From the NCBI GenBank assembly GCA_902791985.1, contig CADAYD010000017.1:1-64000 (forward strand): a stretch of DNA of 64,000 nucleotides, in the 5' to 3' direction. Both the position numbers and the translations under genes were made by a program. This stretch comes from an uncultured bacterium (GTDB taxonomy: Bacteria; Cyanobacteriota; Vampirovibrionia; Gastranaerophilales; Gastranaerophilaceae). The notes below the pieces were generated by a model. That model saw only the letters and a program-made list of their open reading frames with translations, ran no database searches and was not told the DNA's origin. Each line of letters opens with the position of its first letter. Position 1 is the first letter of the stretch. Shown here piece after piece: positions 1 through 9,356 of this stretch.

Positions 1-1
1 T

Positions 2-3000
2 AAATCAATCACTCAAGGAATAATTAACGTTAATGGCGGAACCTTAGGAGTTAATGCAGCAATAAATGCAACGACCTTCAATAACCAAGGTGCAACAACT
101 GTAGTATCTGCCTTAACTGCTCCGACAATAAATAATATCTCAGGCTCAATCAGTTCAAGTGCAACGAACTTAGTTGGAGATATTTACAACGCATCAACCT
201 TGAACTTAAATGGCGGAAGTTTACAGGGTAATGTTTATAAATATGGTACATCTGAAACGGATGGCTTTGTAAATATCATTGATGAAGTTACTGTTGGTTC
301 GGGCAAATCAATTGTTAATAATAATATTGAAATAACGAGTGGCTCTAAATTAAAACTTTACGGTGGTTCTATTTCTGGGGCAACAAGTTTAATTGCAAAT
401 ACTAATTCTGTATTAGATATACAAGATAGTACGATAATTAATGATTATATTAATATTGGTAATTTAGACTTAAGAAATTCAGATTTAAGAATTAACATTG
501 ACGCTGATTTAGCAAATGTAAAATCAGATAAGTTTATGGCGTCTACTGTTCTTGGTTCAAATCACATAATAATTAATTCTGTAAATATCTTAACGGATGC
601 TGTTTCTGTGGTTCCGACGATAGTTGATGTTGCAGATGATAGTGTAAGAACATATGTTAAATTGGCAGATTCGTTTGAAACAACTCCTGTTGCGGCTGTA
701 AACGATAGTTACTTGATTACATATGATGATGGTACATCTGAATCAAGATTGACCGGTCAATTGACATTCAGCTTTGCAAATTTAGAAATTGCAGTAAAAT
801 CTGCTGCACAACAAAAGACTTACACTATGAGTAAAGATGAGCTTGTAACAGGTGATTTAGTTCCATTCAATGGTCAAACATTAAATATTAATGCTAATAA
901 TTATGATATTGTTGGTAATAATAAAGTTGGTATAACTGTTTCATCTGAACTTGCACAAACATTAACTTTATCTAATGCAACAAATGTTAGCGGATTCAAG
1001 AACGGATTATTCTTAACAAACAACAATGTTGCAGGTATAACTAATTCAACAATCAGTGATTCGATAATAAATAATGCTAATTTGAACTTGAATGGTACAA
1101 ATACTTTGAACGTAGTAAGTGGTAATGCTGGTATAACTACTATTCAAACCGGTTATACTGAATTCAATGGTGAAGTAATTCAAAGTTCAATCATAGTTGA
1201 CAAATTGATTGGTGTAACAGCCGCAGAAGTAGAATTTAATGCTAACATAACAGCAAGTTTGACAAACAAAGGTACAGTGACATTATCTGATGCTTCAATA
1301 TTTAAAGGAACAATTGATAACAGTGGTTCTTTGATAAATTATGGCAATATTGGAACAACAGAAAATGCTAATCAAATTGAAAATAGTGGTACTATTACAA
1401 ATCACAATGCAATAAGAGCAACTGTTATAACGAATACTGGTTCATTAGACAATACTGATGGAGTATCTATAGTTGCAACAACAATTACAAATAACGGCGA
1501 CAATGGTATTATTACAACTTATGCAGATAAGATTAGTGCAAGTGATAAGATTACAAATAATGCACAGTTGAACTTATTGGGTGGTAATAATTCTAATGTA
1601 ATCAATGGTAATGGTAAGACTACTTTAAGTGGTACAACAATAAATAATGGTACTATAAATCAAAGAATAATAGAGATTACTAGTACCGGTGATCTAACAA
1701 CAGATGCAGATAAGATTACTACAACTGATACAACAAATGGAGTTAAGAATGCAGGTCAATTAACATTAACAGGTTCAAATAAAGAAAATAATAATATTAT
1801 TACCGGTGATGGTTCTACAACTATAAGCGGTTCTATAACAAATAATGTCAAGATTAGTCAATCAACAGTAGAAATTAGTTCGACAGGTTCATTAATTACT
1901 AATGCCGATAATGTTATAACAACTTCAACTGATGGTATTAAGAATGGAAATGTTCTTGAATTGACCGGAGGAACAATAACTAATGTAATTACTGGAATGT
2001 CAGGAAATACAACTATAAGCGGCACAGTTCTAAATAACGGCGAAGTTACTCAAAATAGTGTTACTATTGAAGGAACAAATGCAAAATTAACGACTGATGC
2101 TGACAAAGTAAATGCAAATATAACTAACAATAAAGATTTAGAACTTACAGGCGGGAACAATGCTAATGCTATTGGTGGCAGTGGTAAAACATTAATAAGC
2201 GGTACTGTTGAAAATGTAACCGGTGGTTCGATTTCTCAAACTGAAATAAAAATTGAAGGCTCAAGTGCTAAATTGACTGCAAATGCTGATTCCATTTCTG
2301 CTGCAATTGTTAATAATAAAGATTTAGAATTTACAGGTGGAAATAACATCAATACAAATGTAATTACAGGTTCAGGAGCATTAACTATTAGTGTTAATAC
2401 TTCTAATGATGCTGCTATTACTCAAAATTCAATAGTAGTAGGTAATAATGCTACATTTACTAATAATGCATCATCTGATAAATCTGTAAATGCTATGAAT
2501 GGCATAACAAACAATGGCACAATCGAAAATAATGGTGAATTCTTAATAGGCTCAGGAACTCCGGTAGGTGGTAATTTAGGAACAATATCCGGTCATGGTA
2601 CCTTAACATTAAATGGCGGAACTGATGTAACTTATACAAATAATTCATCAGACGGAATTACTCAGGGTTCAGTTGTAAATAATGCAAATTTACAGAACAA
2701 TAATGCTATATATGCTTCAATAACTAATAATGCAGCAATTAATTCTAATGCAAGTTATATACAAGGTGTATTAACTAACAATGGAACAGATTCATTATTA
2801 ACATTAACCGGAGGAGAAACAAGTGCAAATATTAATGGTACCGGTAAAGTTGTTATCCAAAATATAGTAACATTAAATAATTCAACTGCACAAAATACAA
2901 TTGAATTAACGAATAATTCAACATTGAAAATAAGAAATAATGGCGATATATCCGGTAATACAAGTTTAATTTCCAAGGGTGCAACAATTGATTTTGCGGA

Positions 3001-6000
3001 TGGCATTATTGGCACTTCCAATATTAATATTGGTAATGTTAATATCGAAAATGCAGATTTGAAGGTTGCTATTGATGTTGATTTAAATGAAACTCCAAGA
3101 GCGGATGTATTGAGCGCAAATTCAGTTAATACAGGGGATTCATCAAATCAAATTATTATAGAAACTATAAATATGCTTCATAAAGCATCAGAAGTTATTC
3201 CTGTAGAAGTCGTAATTGCTGATAGTTCAATAATGGGTAATGTTGATTTATCTGCAAATGCTTCTTCTACAGAAATTGAAGGTGACAGTTACCTTATTAC
3301 TTATGCAAAAACAAATGGTAAATTAACGTTTAATTTCTCCGGATTGTATGCTGCTATTAAATCAACCGTCACTACAAAAATCTACACAATGGGTACAGAT
3401 GAACCTGTAATCCAGGATCTTGGGGATATGGGTGGTACTACATTAACTATAAATGGTAATACTCACAGCATTAATGGTAATAACCATGAAGGTATCAACA
3501 TCAATGATGGTCAAAATATTCACATCAATCAAGTTGGTTCATTGAATGATGACGGAAGTGTTAAAACTTCATACAACGGATTTACTACTGCATTGAATAT
3601 CGCAGAAGGCGCAACCGGCGAAATTAAAGATTCTGTATTTGATAACAATGGTACTGATGTCAATAATAATGGAACTTTAACATTAAATGGCAATAATACA
3701 TTTAACGATAAAATAGATTCAACAGAAACAAAAGGTTCTACAATCATTAATGGTACAACCAACTTTAATTCAATCGTTAAACAAAAAGATATATCTGTTA
3801 CAGAAGATGGAGTGGCAAACTTTAATAATGATGTAATTGCAGATATTAACAACTCCGGAATAACTAATAATAAAACTACATTAACCGGTAATGTAATCGG
3901 AAACAGCGGAACATTTAATAATAATGGTGCTAACGTAAGCGGTAATGTTATTACTTCAGGAATATTCAATAATACCAATGGCGGCAGTGTTGGCGGCAAT
4001 GTTAATATTACTTCTGGAAGTTTTGACAACGAAGGCGGTAATATTGCAGGTGATGTAAATAACGCAGGAACATTGAATACCAACTTGAATAATGTTGCAG
4101 GTGAAATTACCAATGATGGCACAATGAATATAAGTGGCGGTGTTGCTCAAAATAATATTTCAGGTAATGGTACTGCTAATATTAATAACAATATAGAAAA
4201 TGCTAAGAATATTGTTCAAGGCAGCATAAATGTTGCAACAGGTAAGAAAGTCCTTAATACCGGTTCTGTTACGGTAAATACCGCATTGAATAATAGGGGT
4301 GTAATTTCAGGTATCGGGACATTGAATATCGGTTCCGGTGCTAATGTAGATAATACTTCCGGTATTGTTGTCCAAAATTCTATCAATATTGACAATAATG
4401 CTTTAGTTAAGACTAGTGCAAATTCATTTAATGCTGTTAAAGGTATCAATAACGATGGTTCTATTACTTATACAGATGGTATTGTAAATAGCAGTATCAA
4501 AGGTAATGGTGAAATTAATCTTGGCGATAATCCTGCTTCAGCTAAAAATACAAATATTATTTTGAACTCAACTATTAAAGATAATACTATCAATTTGAAC
4601 AATGCAATTATCGGATTTGGTGAAGGCTCAGATATATCTAATGCGAAGGCATTGAATGTTAATGCCGGTGGAATTTATTTAATGGATAACAAGATTACTT
4701 CAACAAATATTGGTAATGTAAATCTCAATGGTAAATCGAACTTATATGTTGACTTTAACTTATCTGATATGACTTCAGACACATTTGTAGCGACTGTTAC
4801 AAATAAAGGCGGAGTATTTAATGTAAGCAAAGTTAATGTTCAGGGTATGACGTTGCAGGATCATATTAAGATTCATCTAGGTGATACGACCAAATTAGGC
4901 AGAAGTAATGTAACATCAGATACATTTGAATTGCCAACAATAATGACACCTATAAGAAAAATTGCCGGTAAAGTTCAGGATGGATACTTAATGTATGCTC
5001 CAACCGGAAATAGTCATGAAGATTTCAATCCTTCAATCTTATCAACTCCTGTTGCAGTAATGGGTGCTTATTTCAATCAAATAAATTCTTATGATGAAGC
5101 ATTTAGAAATATTGATACAAAAATGTTAATGACAAAAGAAGAAAGAAATGCTTGGAAGTTGCAAAATACTTATGCATCCGCAAATGGTCCTCAGGTATTT
5201 AGTCCAATATATACTCAAGAAAGAGAAAGTGGAGTATGGGCAAGACCTTATGCAACATTTGAAAAAGTCAGCTTGAGTGGTGGACCTGGAGTAAATAATA
5301 CTATGTATGGCACTTACCTCGGCGGCGACAGTGAAATGAGAGAATTGCGCAACAATTGGGATTATCAGTGGAGTACATATATCGGTTATACCGGTTCTCG
5401 TCAAACATACAGCGGAATAGATATTACACAAAATGGCGTCAATGTTGGTTTAACAGGAACTTGGTATAAAGGTAATTTCTTTACATCATTAACCGGAAAT
5501 ATTGGAGCCGGCTTAGCAGATGCTTCAACTTCATTCGGCAGTGATGAAATACCTATTGTTTCCGGAGGTTTTGCATCTAAGACCGGATATAATATTGAAC
5601 TTGCTAAAGGTCAATTCATTATTCAACCTAATTTGGTTGCTAGTTACTCATTTGCTCAGGCATTAGATTACAGTGCTAAATCTGGTGCAAATATTACCGG
5701 CAAAGCGTTAAATGGTTTCCAATTTGCTCCTGGTGTTAAATTTATCGGCAACTTAAAAGGCGGATGGCAGCCTTATGCAAGTGTAAAAGCAGTAATAAAT
5801 GCACTTGATAAAACAAAATATACAGCAGAAAATGTTGCATTACCAGAAATGGGTATTGATCCTTATTTTGAATTTGGTGCAGGTTTGCAAAAACGTTGGG
5901 GTGACAGATTTACCGGATACTTCCAAGGTATGGCAAGAACAGGCAGCAGAAATGGTTTTGCAATGTCTCTTGGTTTCAGATGGGCATTAGGTAAACAAAC

Positions 6001-6616
6001 TACATTAGAAGAATTTTCGGAAAAAATTCAAACATCTAATTTGCCTGCGTTAGATAATAAAGTAACCGAATTTAGTCCGAATTATTTAAATTCTTACGAG
6101 CCAAAGGACATTAAAGATGTTAAATCTTCTGTCGAAAGAATTGATAACAGTCAATATAAAAAGACTTCGGTATTAAAAATTGAGAAACAGCAAGCAAAAT
6201 CTTCAATTTATAATAATGCAGGTTTATTAGACACTTTGTTTGATGCGGTTAATCAAGGTACTCAAGTCAATAACAAGAAAAATTCTACAATAACAGGAAT
6301 TGATGCTACTATCACCAAGTATAATGCGCAAGCAAAAGAAATAGATTTATTAGTTAAGGCATCAGATTCTAAAGTTATAAATAATGTTAACGCAGACAGT
6401 GTTAAACAATTGCCTAAACAAACTGTAGAAAAATCAACAGTTAATGTTGAAACCTCAAAAGGCAAGTTAATAAAAGTTACTCAAATGAGGACAAAACGTG
6501 GAGCAAAACCGGTTACTCCAGAACGTAAAGTATTAAAACAATTATCAAACAGAAATATACAGAATACTCAAACTACTTCAAGAGCGAGTATGCATGTTTC
6601 TATTGACAAATTATAA
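2..6616 (+). CDS. Giant autotransporter-like surface protein (5' partial)
   Basis: The frame is open to the left edge, so the N-terminus and any signal peptide lie outside the window; an internal TTG near 200 is not the start. At least 2,200 residues are present. About 1,650 residues of Asn/Thr/Gly-rich short repeats (NNGT, LTGGN, ISGT-like) look like a beta-helix passenger. Around 5230-6000 follows an aromatic/glycine-patterned region that fits an autotransporter beta-barrel and ends in a Phe-Arg-Trp strand. Oddly, about 200 further residues, Lys/Gln/Ser-rich, follow the barrel, whereas classical barrels end the protein. It probably acts as an outer-membrane adhesin or surface fibre; the target is unknown. 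Family call is confident, function is inference. Confidence 0.85.
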   Translation, partial: KSITQGIINVNGGTLGVNAAINATTFNNQGATTVVSALTAPTINNISGSISSSATNLVGDIYNASTLNLNGGSLQGNVYKYGTSETDGFVNIIDEVTVGSGKSIVNNNIEITSGSKLKLYGGSISGATSLIANTNSVLDIQDSTIINDYINIGNLDLRNSDLRINIDADLANVKSDKFMASTVLGSNHIIINSVNILTDAVSVVPTIVDVADDSVRTYVKLADSFETTPVAAVNDSYLITYDDGTSESRLTGQLTFSFANLEIAVKSAAQQKTYTMSKDELVTGDLVPFNGQTLNINANNYDIVGNNKVGITVSSELAQTLTLSNATNVSGFKNGLFLTNNNVAGITNSTISDSIINNANLNLNGTNTLNVVSGNAGITTIQTGYTEFNGEVIQSSIIVDKLIGVTAAEVEFNANITASLTNKGTVTLSDASIFKGTIDNSGSLINYGNIGTTENANQIENSGTITNHNAIRATVITNTGSLDNTDGVSIVATTITNNGDNGIITTYADKISASDKITNNAQLNLLGGNNSNVINGNGKTTLSGTTINNGTINQRIIEITSTGDLTTDADKITTTDTTNGVKNAGQLTLTGSNKENNNIITGDGSTTISGSITNNVKISQSTVEISSTGSLITNADNVITTSTDGIKNGNVLELTGGTITNVITGMSGNTTISGTVLNNGEVTQNSVTIEGTNAKLTTDADKVNANITNNKDLELTGGNNANAIGGSGKTLISGTVENVTGGSISQTEIKIEGSSAKLTANADSISAAIVNNKDLEFTGGNNINTNVITGSGALTISVNTSNDAAITQNSIVVGNNATFTNNASSDKSVNAMNGITNNGTIENNGEFLIGSGTPVGGNLGTISGHGTLTLNGGTDVTYTNNSSDGITQGSVVNNANLQNNNAIYASITNNAAINSNASYIQGVLTNNGTDSLLTLTGGETSANINGTGKVVIQNIVTLNNSTAQNTIELTNNSTLKIRNNGDISGNTSLISKGATIDFADGIIGTSNINIGNVNIENADLKVAIDVDLNETPRADVLSANSVNTGDSSNQIIIETINMLHKASEVIPVEVVIADSSIMGNVDLSANASSTEIEGDSYLITYAKTNGKLTFNFSGLYAAIKSTVTTKIYTMGTDEPVIQDLGDMGGTTLTINGNTHSINGNNHEGININDGQNIHINQVGSLNDDGSVKTSYNGFTTALNIAEGATGEIKDSVFDNNGTDVNNNGTLTLNGNNTFNDKIDSTETKGSTIINGTTNFNSIVKQKDISVTEDGVANFNNDVIADINNSGITNNKTTLTGNVIGNSGTFNNNGANVSGNVITSGIFNNTNGGSVGGNVNITSGSFDNEGGNIAGDVNNAGTLNTNLNNVAGEITNDGTMNISGGVAQNNISGNGTANINNNIENAKNIVQGSINVATGKKVLNTGSVTVNTALNNRGVISGIGTLNIGSGANVDNTSGIVVQNSINIDNNALVKTSANSFNAVKGINNDGSITYTDGIVNSSIKGNGEINLGDNPASAKNTNIILNSTIKDNTINLNNAIIGFGEGSDISNAKALNVNAGGIYLMDNKITSTNIGNVNLNGKSNLYVDFNLSDMTSDTFVATVTNKGGVFNVSKVNVQGMTLQDHIKIHLGDTTKLGRSNVTSDTFELPTIMTPIRKIAGKVQDGYLMYAPTGNSHEDFNPSILSTPVAVMGAYFNQINSYDEAFRNIDTKMLMTKEERNAWKLQNTYASANGPQVFSPIYTQERESGVWARPYATFEKVSLSGGPGVNNTMYGTYLGGDSEMRELRNNWDYQWSTYIGYTGSRQTYSGIDITQNGVNVGLTGTWYKGNFFTSLTGNIGAGLADASTSFGSDEIPIVSGGFASKTGYNIELAKGQFIIQPNLVASYSFAQALDYSAKSGANITGKALNGFQFAPGVKFIGNLKGGWQPYASVKAVINALDKTKYTAENVALPEMGIDPYFEFGAGLQKRWGDRFTGYFQGMARTGSRNGFAMSLGFRWALGKQTTLEEFSEKIQTSNLPALDNKVTEFSPNYLNSYEPKDIKDVKSSVERIDNSQYKKTSVLKIEKQQAKSSIYNNAGLLDTLFDAVNQGTQVNNKKNSTITGIDATITKYNAQAKEIDLLVKASDSKVINNVNADSVKQLPKQTVEKSTVNVETSKGKLIKVTQMRTKRGAKPVTPERKVLKQLSNRNIQNTQTTSRASMHVSIDKL
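416..948 (+). repeat. Passenger module copy 1
   Basis: First copy of a roughly 175-residue module: INIGNLDLRNSDLRI, then a stretch ending SYLITYDDG, FSFANLEIAVKS, YTMSKDE and LNINANNYDIVGNN. It aligns by eye, block for block, with 2986-3507. Confidence 0.7.
2986..3507 (+). repeat. Passenger module copy 2
   Basis: Second copy: INIGNVNIENADLKV, SYLITYAK, FNFSGLYAAIKS, YTMGTDE and LTINGNTHSINGNN in the same order and spacing as copy 1. Identity is clear in protein but diverged in DNA, so the duplication is old. Confidence 0.7.
4680..5010 (+). repeat. Passenger module copy 3, shorter
   Basis: A third, more diverged and truncated copy: IGNVNLNGKSNLYVDFNLSD, then DTFVATV and DGYLMYAP. It lies directly before the linker to the barrel, so it may be the capping end of the beta-helix. 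Confidence 0.5.
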
Positions 6617-6642
6617 ATTTAACATTTACTCTAAATTTTCTT

Positions 6643-6670
6643 AGCCCTAACTTCCGCAGGGCTTTTTTTT
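6643..6670 (+). terminator. Rho-independent terminator after the autotransporter gene
   Basis: Stem AGCCCT/AGGGCT with a 9-nt loop followed by eight T residues, 27 nt after the stop codon. Confidence 0.8.
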
Positions 6671-6690
6671 TGTTTAAAATTATATTTTTG

Positions 6691-7416
6691 TTACTTCATT
6701 GTCGGTAAAATAATTTTTGCTTCGACGTTTTTTACTCCGTCTATGCTTTTATTGAATCCGTTATATAGTTGGGCTGTTGTTTTTGCATTATAAAATTTTC
6801 CGCTCGTAACAAGTGCCGTACACCGAAGTTGTTCTAAATCGCTGTTGTTATCTATATTGAATGCAATTACGTCAATCTGAATATCTCGTCTGATTTTAAT
6901 AAGTTCCATGACGAATTTGCATGGACTTTCATCACAATTTTCTCCTCCATCTGTGAGTAATATAATATGTTTTTTACCTGTAAATCCCATAAAATCATAT
7001 TTTATTGCCTGTTTTAGAGAAAATGTTATTGGTGTCATTCCTCGAGGTTTATGTTTTGACAGGGAATATTCAATGTTAGAGGTATTATTTGGAGCAATAG
7101 GAGCTGCAAGAGTGGATGCTCTACAAGCTTCTATTGGAGTAAATCCTATTCTGTGACCATAAATTCGCAATCCGATTTCGGTTTTTGGGGCAATTTTGGG
7201 GAGAATTTCTTTTATTGTTTTTATCATTTGATTGTATTTTGTGTCGTTTTCAAGCCTTTCATTCATACTGTTAGACAGGTCGATGATAAACAGTAATCGC
7301 TCTCCTGCGTCAGGGTTGTAATAGTAGTTTTGTGGCACATATACTCCGTATTTTGCCGCAAAACATTGGTTAATAGTCAAAAATATAATCAATAATAAAA
7401 CTAATATTTTTTTCAT
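6691..7416 (-). CDS. Secreted von Willebrand factor A domain protein
   Basis: 241 residues. Residues 1-20 are a signal peptide ending CFA. The VWA fold has a complete MIDAS: DLSNS (residues 46-50), Thr128 in GMTPI and Asp156 in LLTDGGEN, so it should bind Mg2+/Mn2+ and a protein ligand. Three cysteines in the mature part (CRAS, NCDES, CKF) could form disulphides. It is shorter than VWA proteins with extra domains and lacks a C-terminal membrane anchor, so it is probably periplasmic or released. It is convergent with the autotransporter gene. No Shine-Dalgarno is obvious; AATAAT ends 6 nt before the ATG but no -35 is visible. Binding partner unknown. Confidence 0.8.
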   Translation of the reverse strand: MKKILVLLLIIFLTINQCFAAKYGVYVPQNYYYNPDAGERLLFIIDLSNSMNERLENDTKYNQMIKTIKEILPKIAPKTEIGLRIYGHRIGFTPIEACRASTLAAPIAPNNTSNIEYSLSKHKPRGMTPITFSLKQAIKYDFMGFTGKKHIILLTDGGENCDESPCKFVMELIKIRRDIQIDVIAFNIDNNSDLEQLRCTALVTSGKFYNAKTTAQLYNGFNKSIDGVKNVEAKIILPTMK

Positions 7417-7513
7417 AAAAATATTATTTAATAAGCAATTTTTAATACATTAACCAAAGTAATTAGCGCAATTTGATAATATAAAAAATTATTTATTCCC
7501 CGATAATTTTAAT

Positions 7514-7744
7514 ATGACAACAATTATCGGTATAAAATTGGAAAATCGAGCAAAAGAAGCACTTAAATTGCAAGAAATTTTGACAAATTATGGGTGTGAA
7601 ATCCAAACGCGTATTGGACTTCACCCTATGGGGGATTATAAATGTAATAATTATGGAATAATTCTCATCGAAGTAGTTGCAAAAGTTAATGAAGTTTATG
7701 ATGTGCTCGCTAAGCACTGGCAAATCCAAATGATGAAATTTTAA
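7514..7744 (+). CDS. Small ACT-like protein, TM1266-type
   Basis: 76 residues with a beta-alpha-beta pattern: IGIKLENRAKEALKLQEIL, then GCEIQTRIGL, then GIILIEVV and a final helix. Length and the opening 'I-G-I-x-L-x-N-R' resemble the TM1266-like ferredoxin-fold/ACT family sometimes annotated as an iron-only hydrogenase regulator; that family name is a resemblance by eye. Start ATG at 7514 has no Shine-Dalgarno; GATAAT ends 6 nt before it, although no -35 box is evident. It stands alone upstream of the phosphoesterase gene, transcribed the same way. No hydrogenase genes are visible nearby. Confidence 0.6.
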   Translation: MTTIIGIKLENRAKEALKLQEILTNYGCEIQTRIGLHPMGDYKCNNYGIILIEVVAKVNEVYDVLAKHWQIQMMKF

Positions 7745-7817
7745 AATATGTAAATAATAGTATATACATTCGGTCAAAAAAAATTTTTATGTGATTTTAT
7801 ATTATAAAGGTATTTTT

Positions 7818-9305
7818 ATGATTAGTCCGATTTCGTCAGGGAATGTTAAAACCAGTATATTTTATATAAATGATTATCACGGGAAATCTATAAATATGGA
7901 ACGTACAATGAGTGCTTCTAATACGTTTGATGCACGCAATATAGATAAAAAGGATACTGATATTTTGAAATTGTCTTCCGGTGATATTATGGTTGGCGAG
8001 GATATAACAATAAATCGTGCGGCAATCATGTTTCAAAATTTCATAGGAATAACGGCAAGCGCTATTGGCAATCATGAGCATGATATTCAAGGCAATATTG
8101 ATAAGGTATTACAGTATGTCAAGTTTAATATGTTATCAAATAATGTGAAAATCAATCCACGCAGCCCTTGGAGCGGAGTAGTAAAATCATCTGTGATAGA
8201 AGAAGTTAATGGACATAAATATGGAATTATCGGTTCGACACCTGTTGATTTATTCACAAGAAGTAAACTTGGTCCGCTTCAAAAAGATTTGACTGTAGAT
8301 GATGCCAAAGAAACAATTTATGATATTCAACGCGAAATCGATAAATTGAAAAATCAAGGAGTTAATAAAATTATTCTTCTTTCGCATTTGGGTAATACAT
8401 TTGAAAAAATTATAGCGACTCAAACTTCAGGATTAGATGTTATTTTAGGAGGTCATTCGCATGATTTAATTGCAAGTGTAAAAGAGGGTGAAAATCTTCT
8501 GTATGGGAAAGATGGTGCTCCTGTAATTATTACTCAGGCAGGTAAAGATGGAAAAACATTTGGGATTTTGAATTTAGAGTTTGATAATAGAGGTATAATA
8601 AAAAAAGTCCAAAATAATATAGGGTATACAAAAGATTTCCATCGTAATATGCCACTTGAATATATTTTTAATAAATTGTTTAAAGATAATAAAATATATG
8701 GAGAAATAAAATTTGCTCCAAGTGAACCTAATGATCTTTTAATCAGTTCGAATCCACATGGGTATTTTATTGCAGATTGTATGCGTAAAGATTTGGATTG
8801 TGATATTGCACTTATTCAATCGGCAAATATGAGAGGATATTTTGAAAAAGGCCAAGTGGATGATAGAATTTTAAATGATATTTTGCCGTTTAAAAATGAG
8901 CTGTATAAGATAAAATACAGCGAAAAAGATATTGTAGATGCGATAAGATTTGCGGCTGAAACTTCATATAATTCAAAAGCTCATAAACCTGGGATTTTCT
9001 ATGTTTCAGGATTGAGATATGTTCTTAATAATAAGGGACAGCTTCTTTCTATGAGTTATGTGGATAAAAGTGGAAAGCAAACTCCTATAAATATTAATAA
9101 TCCTCGGTATGATAAGTTCTATGTAACTGTTATAAATGATTATTGTGCTCAGGGTAATGACAATTTATCAATGCTAAACCGTCCGCAGCAAATTGTTCAA
9201 AAAACAGGTATAGATTCTGCTGTATGCGTTGCTAATGTTATCAAAAATACAAAAAATCCTATAGAAATTACTGATGATGGTCGTATTCAAGTTGTTTCGC
9301 AATAA
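7818..9305 (+). CDS. 5'-nucleotidase / UshA-like metallophosphoesterase
   Basis: 495 residues from ATG 7818, chosen because AAAGGT lies 6 nt upstream; an in-frame GTG at 7791 has no ribosome site. The N-terminal domain carries calcineurin-type motifs: NDYHGK, GNHEHD, SHLG and GGHSHD, which supply the two-metal site. The C-terminal half matches a 5'-nucleotidase C-domain (ALIQSANMRG, ILPFKNELYKI). Such enzymes hydrolyse nucleotides or cyclic nucleotides, usually in the periplasm, but no signal peptide is seen here. The N-terminus instead reads ISPISSGNVKTSIF, like other lineage proteins in the window. Substrate unknown. Confidence 0.85.
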   Translation: MISPISSGNVKTSIFYINDYHGKSINMERTMSASNTFDARNIDKKDTDILKLSSGDIMVGEDITINRAAIMFQNFIGITASAIGNHEHDIQGNIDKVLQYVKFNMLSNNVKINPRSPWSGVVKSSVIEEVNGHKYGIIGSTPVDLFTRSKLGPLQKDLTVDDAKETIYDIQREIDKLKNQGVNKIILLSHLGNTFEKIIATQTSGLDVILGGHSHDLIASVKEGENLLYGKDGAPVIITQAGKDGKTFGILNLEFDNRGIIKKVQNNIGYTKDFHRNMPLEYIFNKLFKDNKIYGEIKFAPSEPNDLLISSNPHGYFIADCMRKDLDCDIALIQSANMRGYFEKGQVDDRILNDILPFKNELYKIKYSEKDIVDAIRFAAETSYNSKAHKPGIFYVSGLRYVLNNKGQLLSMSYVDKSGKQTPININNPRYDKFYVTVINDYCAQGNDNLSMLNRPQQIVQKTGIDSAVCVANVIKNTKNPIEITDDGRIQVVSQ

Positions 9306-9356
9306 ATGAAGTATGCAAATTATTATTAACTGCATTTATATTAAAATAATTATTAT

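Noticed and set aside
3529-4122. 197-residue ORF antisense to the autotransporter
   Set aside because: It mirrors the repetitive Asn/Gly coding sequence on the other strand, giving a Leu/Pro/Val-rich product without start signals.
7414-7428. Leaderless promoter for the VWA gene
   Set aside because: AATAAT ends 6 nt before the ATG but no -35 or extended -10 supports it, so it was left out of the leaderless set.
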